Positions 1-5,450 of a stretch of 10,934 nucleotides of DNA are shown one piece after another; positions within the stretch are counted from its first letter, which is position 1; each line of letters starts with the position of its first letter. The notes beneath the pieces are model-generated. The model was not told where the DNA came from. It worked only from the letters and a program-made list of their open reading frames with translations, and did no database searches. Source of the DNA: JAGQNK01 sp964573155 (GTDB lineage Bacteria > Patescibacteriota > Saccharimonadia > Saccharimonadales > JAGQNK01); NCBI GenBank assembly GCA_964573155.1, contig CAZNIN010000020.1, positions 1-10,934 on the forward strand, given 5' to 3'. The translations under genes and the position numbers were made by a program.

Positions 1-327
1 TCGTGGTCCGTACCGGGAGGCCATTTAGAGTATGGCGAATCATTCGAAGAAACCGCACATCGCGAAGTGCTAGAAGAAACAGGCGTAAAAATCCAAAATG
101 TTCGTTTTGGTGCTGTTACGAATGATTATTTCAATGATGAGAGCAAGCACTATGTGACTATCTGGATGCTAAGTGATTGGTCTAGCGGAAAAGAGTCTAT
201 TACCGAACCTGATAAATGTGTGGCACAGGGCTGGTACACATTCAACAACCTGCCATCCCCCCTTTTTCTGCCCTGGAATCAACTGCTAAGTTCTGAGTTT
301 ATCGATACTATTAAAAAGCAGTTATAG
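1..327 (+). CDS. Nudix hydrolase, NUDT15/MutT-like (5' truncated by window edge)
   Basis: Frame 1 is open from the first base to a TAG at 325-327, so 108 residues are visible and roughly the first 25-30 of a usual ~135-150 residue protein lie upstream. A complete Nudix box is present at codons 7-29: G, five residues, E, seven residues, then REVLEETGV, which fits GX5EX7REUXEEXGU. The glutamates of REVLEE would bind Mg2+ for hydrolysis of a nucleoside diphosphate linked to another moiety. The PGGHLEYGES context and the C-terminal segment with LPSPLFLPWNQLL resemble NUDT15/MTH2-type proteins, which clean up modified dNTPs. Substrate is not decidable from this fragment. The 80 bases to the next gene (convergent) contain no convincing terminator. 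Confidence 0.9.
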   Translation, partial: SWSVPGGHLEYGESFEETAHREVLEETGVKIQNVRFGAVTNDYFNDESKHYVTIWMLSDWSSGKESITEPDKCVAQGWYTFNNLPSPLFLPWNQLLSSEFIDTIKKQL

Positions 328-407
328 TTCTCCGCACATATATTTTTTCCAGGTCACACGTAACAAATGGTTTATGTGGAGTGGCGATATTCTTCTATCG
401 GTAGAGC

Positions 408-1160
408 CTAGGCCTCCATGCTGCGACGGGTGCGCTGGGCTGCACCGCGTGTTTTGCGACGGGCATCTTCCATCTCGCTCTTTATCTGATCCTTATTTTC
501 CTGAGCTTTTGTGTATGCATTACCTAAAATTTGAGCCGCCACGTCACGTCCGCCAAGCCCAAAGGCCAGCGCCAGACCGAGCGCCATTGAACCCACCAAG
601 GCCGTATAGGTGATGTTAACTATATCTTCCGCAATACGTAGTTGGTTGAGGATCATGAATATCGCGATCGGCATTATGATAGCCGGCACCACAGCAGCCA
701 GCATTTTGGCGAGCGCTCCGGGTGAAAGTACACGAACCACGAATGCCTCAGCCCCAGCTGTAATTGCACTCGCTACCAAAAATATAATAATGGCCGCAAT
801 GATATTTGGAATGTAGGAATAAATGCCGTGTACGATATTTGTCAGCGCAGGTACACCAAGCGCGGATATCGCAAACGACATAAATGCCAAGAGGACGATC
901 CAGTACACAACCTTGCCAACAAAGGCTGTCGGGTGCTCGATGATCCGCGTTATGTAGTTTCCTGCCGGTGATAGCGTAATTGAGCGTTCAAATCGTATAC
1001 GTCTAAGTGCCATGATGACCAGCCGCTTTGCAATACGCGCCAGAATCCATCCAACTAGCAACAGCACTAACACGCCGATTATTTCCGGAATAAACCCGAT
1101 CAGTTTGTCCAAGCTGTTCTGTAATGATTTCGCAAAGCTGAAGTCGCTGCCGCTATTCAT
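408..1160 (-). CDS. TM-helix-repeat mechanosensitive ion channel-like membrane protein
   Basis: A 250-residue integral membrane protein with about five hydrophobic segments (near residues 21-41, 83-103, 117-137, 155-172, 184-203). It carries the conserved-TM-helix pattern seen in CmpX/TM_helix (PF05552-like) members of the MscS superfamily, notably GLALAFGLGGRDVA at 195-208, which corresponds to the glycine/alanine-rich pore-helix region. The C-terminus is short and strongly basic (ARRKTRGAAQRTRRS), and the large cytoplasmic vestibule domain of true MscS is absent. The likely role is osmotic or membrane-tension response. Whether it forms a channel is inferred from the family only. The start is well supported: AGGAGA (minus-strand complement of 1165-1170) lies four bases upstream of ATG. 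It follows the lipid kinase gene on the same strand after an 87-base gap. Confidence 0.82.
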   Translation of the reverse strand: MNSGSDFSFAKSLQNSLDKLIGFIPEIIGVLVLLLVGWILARIAKRLVIMALRRIRFERSITLSPAGNYITRIIEHPTAFVGKVVYWIVLLAFMSFAISALGVPALTNIVHGIYSYIPNIIAAIIIFLVASAITAGAEAFVVRVLSPGALAKMLAAVVPAIIMPIAIFMILNQLRIAEDIVNITYTALVGSMALGLALAFGLGGRDVAAQILGNAYTKAQENKDQIKSEMEDARRKTRGAAQRTRRSMEA

Positions 1161-1210
1161 ACGCTCTCCTATTACAGGAAATCATTATTACGCGCCTGAA
1201 CTATTTATGC

Positions 1211-1226
1211 TGTGAAATTCATCACA
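1211..1226. promoter_or_regulatory. CRP-like inverted repeat TGTGA-N6-TCACA
   Basis: The bases TGTGAAATTCATCACA contain perfect half sites TGTGA and TCACA with the six-base spacing of the classical CRP/FNR-family operator. The site lies 51-66 bases upstream of the minus-strand channel-like gene, in the gap behind the lipid kinase. Whether the genome encodes a CRP-family regulator is unknown. It could instead be a small 5-bp hairpin, but no T-tract follows on either strand. Confidence 0.3.
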
Positions 1227-1247
1227 CTCCAGATATATAAATCGTAC

Positions 1248-2141
1248 CTACAAGAGAGTCTGCAGCACCTTTTGCTCATTACGGACCCGTATCTTTGTGT
1301 CTGCGTCTACAGTCTTTAGCTCACCGTCCAGTTGCAGTCTGGTCTTGTTTCGTACCACGAGTGTGAATGACTTTGCCTGCGATGCTTCTTCCAATCGTGA
1401 TACCGATGCCCTAAAGATTCGCCACAGTAGCATCCGCCTGTTTGTGTGAGGAAAGATGACAATCTCGAACTTACCGTCATCGGGCGCCGCATTCTTTGCC
1501 ATAGTCAGACGCTTGGCCATCTCACCAATATTCGTGAATAACACACTATCAACAGCCATGGTTTTGCTGCCAATTCTGATATTTAGTGACTGAAACGATA
1601 GGAATGTTTTTGCTGCCAACCAGAGTTCCTTTACCGGGTTTAATTCTGTTTTGTTCAATTCAGCAGCGACCGCAGGGGTCAGTCCCAGCCCAATATATGA
1701 ATGCGCGTAACATGTCTTTTTTTGCCCATTACTTGTGAACGAGACTTTAAGCAAGTCTATCCGCCGCAGCTCTCCGTTTTTGATGAGCCGAAAAAGCGGC
1801 TTGCTATGCAGAGTACGGCTATGGTCGTTGGCGTTGCCGGCGGGCAGAACAGCACAGACCGACTTGGCACCAGCAGCATGAGCATGCATGACGCCATTGA
1901 CGACTTCGTTATAGCCACCATCGCCACTCGCCGATATGACAAGTGGCTTTTTCGTTGCCGTGCTACGTTCATACGCCAATTGCTCTGCATGACCAGGAAA
2001 CTCGGTTGCATGCAATAAGATGGGCGTGTCCTTGTATATCTTTTTGAGCCTCCTAGCGAGGGTTTTGGCCGCGGACTCGCTACGACCAGTACTCTGGGGA
2101 TTGTAGATTATGTCGATTGAAGAATATGCAACAAGTGCCAT
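1248..2141 (-). CDS. Diacylglycerol/lipid kinase family protein (DgkB/YegS/LCB5-type catalytic domain)
   Basis: A 297-residue soluble lipid kinase of normal family length. The N-terminal strand has the NP motif (IIYNPQSTG, 11-19). The nucleotide-binding loop is SGDGGYNEVVNG (72-83), equivalent to the usual GGDGTxNEV, and is followed by LPAGNANDHSR (99-109) for LPxGTxNDFAR. The C-terminal lobe retains DDGKFEI (221-227) and LDGE (271-274). These point to ATP-dependent phosphorylation of diacylglycerol or a related membrane lipid at the cytoplasmic face. The loop is unusual: Ser replaces the first Gly and Gly replaces the Thr of GGDGT. AAAGG (complement of 2149-2153) sits seven bases upstream of ATG and supports the start. 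A weak TTGAGA-N18-TATATC promoter is possible upstream but not convincing. Confidence 0.88.
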   Translation of the reverse strand: MALVAYSSIDIIYNPQSTGRSESAAKTLARRLKKIYKDTPILLHATEFPGHAEQLAYERSTATKKPLVISASGDGGYNEVVNGVMHAHAAGAKSVCAVLPAGNANDHSRTLHSKPLFRLIKNGELRRIDLLKVSFTSNGQKKTCYAHSYIGLGLTPAVAAELNKTELNPVKELWLAAKTFLSFQSLNIRIGSKTMAVDSVLFTNIGEMAKRLTMAKNAAPDDGKFEIVIFPHTNRRMLLWRIFRASVSRLEEASQAKSFTLVVRNKTRLQLDGELKTVDADTKIRVRNEQKVLQTLL

Positions 2142-2269
2142 AAAACCGCCTTTGCAAGTAGGATACAGGATATATTAAAGGACAGTATATCGTCTCAAGC
2201 AATGCTAGAGTGGCAGATCTTCTTGTGAGAAATTATGTATCCGTTATTATAGAATTATTTGACTTTTTG

Positions 2270-2278
2270 TGTTATAAT
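2270..2278 (+). promoter_or_regulatory. Extended -10 (TGT-TATAAT) for the 34-codon ORF, leaderless geometry
   Basis: A perfect TATAAT (2273-2278) carries the extended -10 TG at 2270-2271. Six bases later comes ATG at 2285, where transcription would be expected to start. No Shine-Dalgarno is possible between them. A TTGACT at 2259-2264 is only eight bases upstream and cannot be a standard -35. Confidence 0.55.
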
Positions 2279-2284
2279 ATAAAT

Positions 2285-2389
2285 ATGTCATCGGAAAGAA
2301 CACCAGAAGAACGGGAGCGAAAGCGCAGTTTTTGGAAAGGCGCAGCTTTCGTAGGCGCGGTGGCTGTAGGCGCAGCAGTTCTCTTTTGA
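2285..2389 (+). CDS. Possible 34-residue single-pass membrane microprotein
   Basis: A small ORF beginning ATG TCA TCG and ending TGA at 2387-2389. The product has a charged N-terminal half (SERTPEERERKR, residues 3-14) followed by FWKGAAFVGAVAVGAAVLF (16-34), an alanine/glycine/valine-rich stretch long enough to span a membrane. The codons are not random-looking, and the basic residues before the helix would keep the N-terminus cytoplasmic. Support comes from the extended -10 element placed exactly six bases before ATG, the same arrangement as at several recognisable genes here. The stop abuts the -35 of the tRNA promoter. No homologue is recognised. A chance ORF under a promoter for an untranslated RNA cannot be excluded. 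Confidence 0.5.
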   Translation: MSSERTPEERERKRSFWKGAAFVGAVAVGAAVLF

Positions 2390-2418
2390 TTGAAAAACAG
2401 CACAAAAACAGCTATAAT
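2390..2418 (+). promoter_or_regulatory. Sigma-70-type promoter of the tRNA-His gene
   Basis: TTGAAA (2390-2395), a 17-base spacer, and a perfect TATAAT (2413-2418). The expected start is near 2425, about 60 bases before the mature tRNA, giving a 5' leader for RNase P removal. The -35 begins one base after the stop of the small ORF. Confidence 0.75.
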
Positions 2419-2440
2419 CTCCCCTGTTTTAGCTATCGTA

Positions 2441-2472
2441 ATCAAATTCGCGAGAGGATTCGCAAATTTGAT
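2441..2472 (+). other. Long hairpin in the tRNA-His 5' leader
   Basis: ATCAAATT (2441-2448) pairs with AATTTGAT (2465-2472). After one C/A mismatch, GCGA (2450-2453) pairs with TCGC (2460-2463), closing a six-base GAGGAT loop. It ends 14 bases before the tRNA. No T-tract follows on either strand, so it is not an intrinsic terminator. It may shape precursor processing. Confidence 0.5.
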
Positions 2473-2486
2473 CAGTATCAATTTAT

Positions 2487-2564
2487 GGCGGGTGTAGCTC
2501 AGTTGGTTAGAGCGTCTGATTGTGGCTCAGAAGGCCGTGGGTTCAAATCCCATCACTCGCCCCA
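2487..2564 (+). tRNA. tRNA-His (anticodon GTG)
   Basis: A full cloverleaf can be drawn. The acceptor GCGGGTG/CACTCGC (2488-2494 with 2554-2560) has one G-T pair. The D-stem is GCTC/GAGC, the anticodon stem TCTGA/TCAGA with loop TTGTGGC giving anticodon GTG, and the T-arm GTGGG-TTCAAAT-CCCAT. The extra G at 2487 opposite discriminator C (2561) is the G-1:C73 hallmark of tRNA-His. CCA is encoded (2562-2564). It has its own promoter upstream and a terminator 13 bases downstream, so it is a single-gene transcription unit. Confidence 0.97.
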
Positions 2565-2576
2565 TATGTATGCCAG

Positions 2577-2607
2577 AAAAGAAGTCTGCAATGACTTCTT
2601 TTTTTTA
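2577..2607 (+). terminator. Intrinsic terminator of tRNA-His
   Basis: AAGAAGTC (2579-2586) pairs with GACTTCTT (2593-2600) around a six-base loop. Two flanking A-T pairs extend the stem, and it runs directly into a T-tract. It insulates the copper operon promoter, whose -35 begins at 2617. Confidence 0.85.
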
Positions 2608-2616
2608 TTTTCATTC

Positions 2617-2644
2617 TTGACTGTATACCCCCAGGGGGTATTAT
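2617..2644 (+). promoter_or_regulatory. Promoter of the csoR-like/copper ATPase operon
   Basis: TTGACT (2617-2622), a 16-base spacer, and TATTAT (2639-2644). Only six bases (2645-2650) separate the -10 from the ATG at 2651, so the transcript should begin at or next to the start codon. No Shine-Dalgarno is present, consistent with a leaderless mRNA. Confidence 0.8.
2625..2641. promoter_or_regulatory. CsoR-type operator, perfect 17-bp G-tract palindrome
   Basis: ATACCCCCAGGGGGTAT is a perfect inverted repeat centred on the A at 2633. Known CsoR-family operators are TA(C/G)-tract palindromes of this kind. It fills most of the promoter spacer and covers the first half of the -10, so a bound repressor would block RNA polymerase. 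This implies autoregulation of the downstream repressor and ATPase genes. Confidence 0.85.
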
Positions 2645-2650
2645 GTAAGT

Positions 2651-2935
2651 ATGAAGACTGACATTAAACAACGCGCTCTACACCGCGCAAAAATTATCCA
2701 GGGACAACTTAAAGGTCTGGAAAAAATGATAGAACAAGAAGACTACTGTATGGATATTTTGACGCAAAGTCTAGCCATCCAAAAGTCACTCAGCTCGCTA
2801 AATAAACTCGTGCTCGAAAACCATCTGACGACTCACGTCGCTGAAAAACTTGCCAGTACGTCAGACGAGGCGAAACAAGAGGCGCTCGTTGAACTTCTCG
2901 GCCTATACGAATTAAACAATCGGCGTAGCAAGTAG
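2651..2935 (+). CDS. csoR: CsoR/RcnR-family metal-sensing repressor
   Basis: A 94-residue all-helical repressor of typical family size, with the IIQGQLKGLEKMIEQEDYC core (15-33). DNA binding by tetramers is expected to be relieved by metal. The metal ligands by alignment are C33 (X position), H58 (Y) and H62 (Z), with the normal 25- and 4-residue spacings. The third ligand is therefore His rather than the Cys of standard Cu(I) CsoR. A Cys-His-His set is known in Thermus thermophilus CsoR and in the Ni/Co sensor RcnR, but the N-terminal His3 of RcnR is not present here. The operator upstream and the efflux ATPase 15 bases downstream make copper or silver the likeliest signal. ATG at 2651 is the only sensible start and shows leaderless spacing to the -10. 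Confidence 0.92.
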   Translation: MKTDIKQRALHRAKIIQGQLKGLEKMIEQEDYCMDILTQSLAIQKSLSSLNKLVLENHLTTHVAEKLASTSDEAKQEALVELLGLYELNNRRSK

Positions 2936-2950
2936 CTCGGGGAAACTACC

Positions 2951-5011
2951 ATGGAACACATGCAACATGCAGATCATGACAACAGCGAACATCATAGCCA
3001 TTCTCATACCGGACACGGGGTTAGCTCACAGCAACACAACCACGATATGCATGACGGTCATTCGGTAGAGATGTTCAAGAGCAAGTTTACCCTGAGTCTT
3101 TTATTGACCATTCCGACAGTGCTGTATTCGCCCGCTACGCAAGATTGGCTCAATTTCCAGATGCCCACTTTCTCGGGCAGTAACTGGATACCAGCCGTCC
3201 TTGGAACGATCATCTTTTTTTATGGTGGACTGGTATTTATAAAAAGTGCGAAGACGGAGTTAGCCACAAAGCAGCCCGGCATGATGACCTTGATTTCTAT
3301 GGCCATCACAGTTGCATTCATGTACAGCCTATTCGTAAGCCTAGGCCTCCTGGATGGAATGGATTTCTGGTGGGAGCTAGCTACTCTGGTCACTATTATG
3401 CTTCTCGGACACTGGCTAGAGATGGCCTCAGTGGATAGCGCTCAGGGAGCACTCAAAGAGCTGGCTAGGCTTTTACCGGATGAAGCAGAAATCGTTACCA
3501 AAGCCGGCAATCGTAAAATTGCTATCTCCGAACTCAAGGTTGGCGACAAAGTGCTCGTCCGACCAGGCAGCAGCATCCCGACAGACGGCGAAGTCATCAA
3601 AGGCACATCTGATATCAATGAATCGATGCTGACAGGCGAATCACGACCTGTTATGAAAAATCCCGGACACCAAGTAATCGCCGGTACCATCAATGGCAGC
3701 GGTTCATTAACAGTCAAAGTTACAAAAACCGGTAACAATACCACGCTGGCAGGCATCATGAAATTGGTACAAGATGCACAGAACAGCAAATCACAAACCC
3801 AAATCCTTGCCGACAGAGCAGCGTTCTATCTGACTTTTGTAGCAGTCGGCGCTGCGCTTTTCACGATCATTGGTTGGACGTTGCTAAGCGATCGTTCTAG
3901 TGCCTTTGTGATTGAGCGAGTCGTAACTGTACTCGTAATCGCCTGTCCGCACGCTCTCGGTCTGGCAATACCCCTTGTTACGGCCATATCTACTACCAAA
4001 GCGGCGAAGAATGGACTGCTGGTGCGCAACCGCATTGCCCTGGAAGCTGCCCGCAATATTGATATTGTATTGTTCGACAAGACAGGAACGTTAACCACGG
4101 GTGAGCAAGGTGTCGTGCAAGTCATATCGACAGACCACAAGGATGACACGCTCCTAAGCTTGGCCGCGAGCGTCGAAGCCGAGTCCGAGCATCCGATCGC
4201 TCGCGCCATTGTGCGTTCGAGCAACACAAAAAAACTAAAGGTTAAGGCTGCCAAAAACTTCACTGCCCTCGCTGGCCGTGGCGCCAAAGCTATTGTTGGC
4301 GCCAAAACCATTCATGTCGGTGGGCCGCAGTTACTCGAGGCGCTGAATCTAAAACTGCCCGCTGAGCTACAGAAAGCCGCTTCAACAGCTGGCCGCGAAG
4401 GTAAGTCTGTTGTTTATGTGATAGTAGAGAACGAGGTTCGCGGTGCTATCATGTTGGCTGACGTCATACGAGAGGAATCCCGTGAGGCTGTTGCCACCCT
4501 TCAGAACGCCGGCAAGCAGGTCGTCATGCTGACCGGTGACTCAAATGATGTCGCCGGTTGGGTTAGCGAAGCACTGGGCATAACAAACTACTTTGCCGAG
4601 GTGCTGCCCGAGAACAAGGCTAATGTCGTGAAAGATCTGCAATCAAACGACAAGCGAGTGGCGATGATTGGCGATGGCGTCAACGATGCACCAGCACTGA
4701 CACAAGCTGATATTGGCATAGCCATTGGTGCTGGCACTGACGTAGCTATTGAATCCGCAGATATCGTTTTAGCCAGTAGCGATCCGCGAAGCGTGGTAAA
4801 GATCATGAAACTGTCGCAGGCGACGTATAGAAAAATGCTACAGAATCTCGCCTGGGCAACTGGTTACAACGCGCTGGCAATCCCTGTGGCCGCCGGTGGA
4901 CTATACAGTTACGGTATTGTTTTAGCTCCTGCTGTCGGTGCAATTCTTATGTCACTGTCGACTATCATTGTTGCCCTGAACGCTCAATTATTGCGAAAAA
5001 CAGCTTTGTAG
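2951..5011 (+). CDS. copB: Copper/silver-exporting P1B-type ATPase, CopB-like (CPH motif)
   Basis: A 686-residue heavy-metal P-type ATPase. The N-terminus (1-38) is a His/Asp-rich tail with about a dozen histidines in place of CxxC HMA domains. Core motifs are in order: TGES (228-231, actuator), the transmembrane metal site CPH (332-334), phosphorylation loop DKTGT (D376), HP (414-415) in the nucleotide domain, TGDS (528-531), and GDGVND (574-579). The late helices carry GYN (638-640) and MSLST (667-671). CPH with a His-rich tail is the P1B-3/CopB pattern, associated with Cu(II)/Cu(I)/Ag export, rather than CopA (CPC). It is co-transcribed with the repressor (15-base gap). Only a weak GGGG (2938-2941) precedes the start, so translation may be coupled. 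No metallochaperone gene is seen. Confidence 0.95.
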   Translation: MEHMQHADHDNSEHHSHSHTGHGVSSQQHNHDMHDGHSVEMFKSKFTLSLLLTIPTVLYSPATQDWLNFQMPTFSGSNWIPAVLGTIIFFYGGLVFIKSAKTELATKQPGMMTLISMAITVAFMYSLFVSLGLLDGMDFWWELATLVTIMLLGHWLEMASVDSAQGALKELARLLPDEAEIVTKAGNRKIAISELKVGDKVLVRPGSSIPTDGEVIKGTSDINESMLTGESRPVMKNPGHQVIAGTINGSGSLTVKVTKTGNNTTLAGIMKLVQDAQNSKSQTQILADRAAFYLTFVAVGAALFTIIGWTLLSDRSSAFVIERVVTVLVIACPHALGLAIPLVTAISTTKAAKNGLLVRNRIALEAARNIDIVLFDKTGTLTTGEQGVVQVISTDHKDDTLLSLAASVEAESEHPIARAIVRSSNTKKLKVKAAKNFTALAGRGAKAIVGAKTIHVGGPQLLEALNLKLPAELQKAASTAGREGKSVVYVIVENEVRGAIMLADVIREESREAVATLQNAGKQVVMLTGDSNDVAGWVSEALGITNYFAEVLPENKANVVKDLQSNDKRVAMIGDGVNDAPALTQADIGIAIGAGTDVAIESADIVLASSDPRSVVKIMKLSQATYRKMLQNLAWATGYNALAIPVAAGGLYSYGIVLAPAVGAILMSLSTIIVALNAQLLRKTAL

Positions 5012-5032
5012 TATTTTTTCCTAAGCAGGCTT

Positions 5033-5041
5033 TGCTATCAT
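5033..5041 (+). promoter_or_regulatory. Extended -10 (TGC-TATCAT) of the YqfO-like gene, leaderless geometry
   Basis: TATCAT (5036-5041) is preceded by TG at 5033-5034 and followed, six bases later, by ATG at 5048. No Shine-Dalgarno lies before that ATG. This gives the small gene its own promoter despite sitting only 36 bases behind the ATPase. Confidence 0.55.
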
Positions 5042-5047
5042 AAAGAC

Positions 5048-5371
5048 ATGAAAGAGCTTGTCAAACTAGTCGTGTTCGTTCCGGAAAAAGACGCTCAGAT
5101 GGTACGTAATGCACTAGGACAAGCCGGTGCCGGAAAAATTGGCAACTATACATTTTGCAGCTTCTCTCTAAAAGGCGTTGGGCGATACAAAGCCGGCGAT
5201 AACGCCAATCCTCACATTGGTAAGCCTGGCACGTGGCAAGAAGTCGATGAAGAGCGAATCGAGGTTACGTGCGACAAGCACCAAGCAAAAGATATTCTTC
5301 AAGTTATTAAAGAAGCTCATCCATACGAAGAAGTCATTGTTGATATCTATCCTGTACTGTCACTCGATTAA
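5048..5371 (+). CDS. Stand-alone NIF3-insert/YqfO-like protein with CutA1-like fold
   Basis: A 107-residue protein matching the insert domain of NIF3/YqfO/YbgI proteins and its free-standing versions. The diagnostic parts are GKIGNYTFCSFS (29-40), GVGRYKAGDNANPHIG (43-58), the ERIE segment (69-72) and HPYEE (91-95) near the C-terminus. The flanking NIF3 dinuclear-metal domains are absent, so this is the small form, not a truncation. Family members adopt a ferredoxin-like, CutA1-like trimeric fold; biochemical function is not established. Its place directly behind a copper-export operon suggests, but does not show, a link with metals. ATG at 5048 is favoured by the extended -10 exactly six bases upstream. 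Confidence 0.85.
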   Translation: MKELVKLVVFVPEKDAQMVRNALGQAGAGKIGNYTFCSFSLKGVGRYKAGDNANPHIGKPGTWQEVDEERIEVTCDKHQAKDILQVIKEAHPYEEVIVDIYPVLSLD

Positions 5372-5397
5372 GTATCGACTGATGCTCTCGAACACTA

Positions 5398-5444
5398 TTG
5401 ACACCCAGGACTATAATAGTAATAGAAACAACAATAATTAACAT
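5398..5444 (+). promoter_or_regulatory. Candidate promoter elements upstream of the HD-domain gene
   Basis: Two -10 candidates exist. A perfect TATAAT (5412-5417) has TTGACA (5398-5403) only eight bases upstream, too close for standard sigma-70 use. It would give a roughly 27-base A-rich leader with no Shine-Dalgarno. TAACAT (5439-5444) lies six bases before ATG at 5451, the spacing seen at other leaderless starts here. Which is used cannot be decided by eye. Confidence 0.35.
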
Positions 5445-5450
5445 TTGAAC

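Noticed and set aside
385..400. Small inverted repeat CGATA...TATCG between the Nudix and channel-like genes
   Set aside because: Five base pairs with no T-tract; too weak for a terminator in either direction.
2625..2641. Considered as a terminator or attenuator hairpin
   Set aside because: It lies upstream of the transcription start, within the promoter spacer, so it acts as DNA operator rather than RNA hairpin.
2332..2661. Open frame of 109 codons on the plus strand
   Set aside because: It runs through the tRNA-His gene, its promoter and terminator and the copper promoter, so the coding reading is not credible.
3442..4806. Several long antisense open frames opposite the ATPase gene
   Set aside because: They are shadows of a gene with all P-type ATPase motifs in order and show no recognisable protein features.
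5445..5450. TTG start two codons upstream of the HD-domain ATG
   Set aside because: TTG has no supporting Shine-Dalgarno, and ATG at 5451 has the -10/six-base spacing seen elsewhere.
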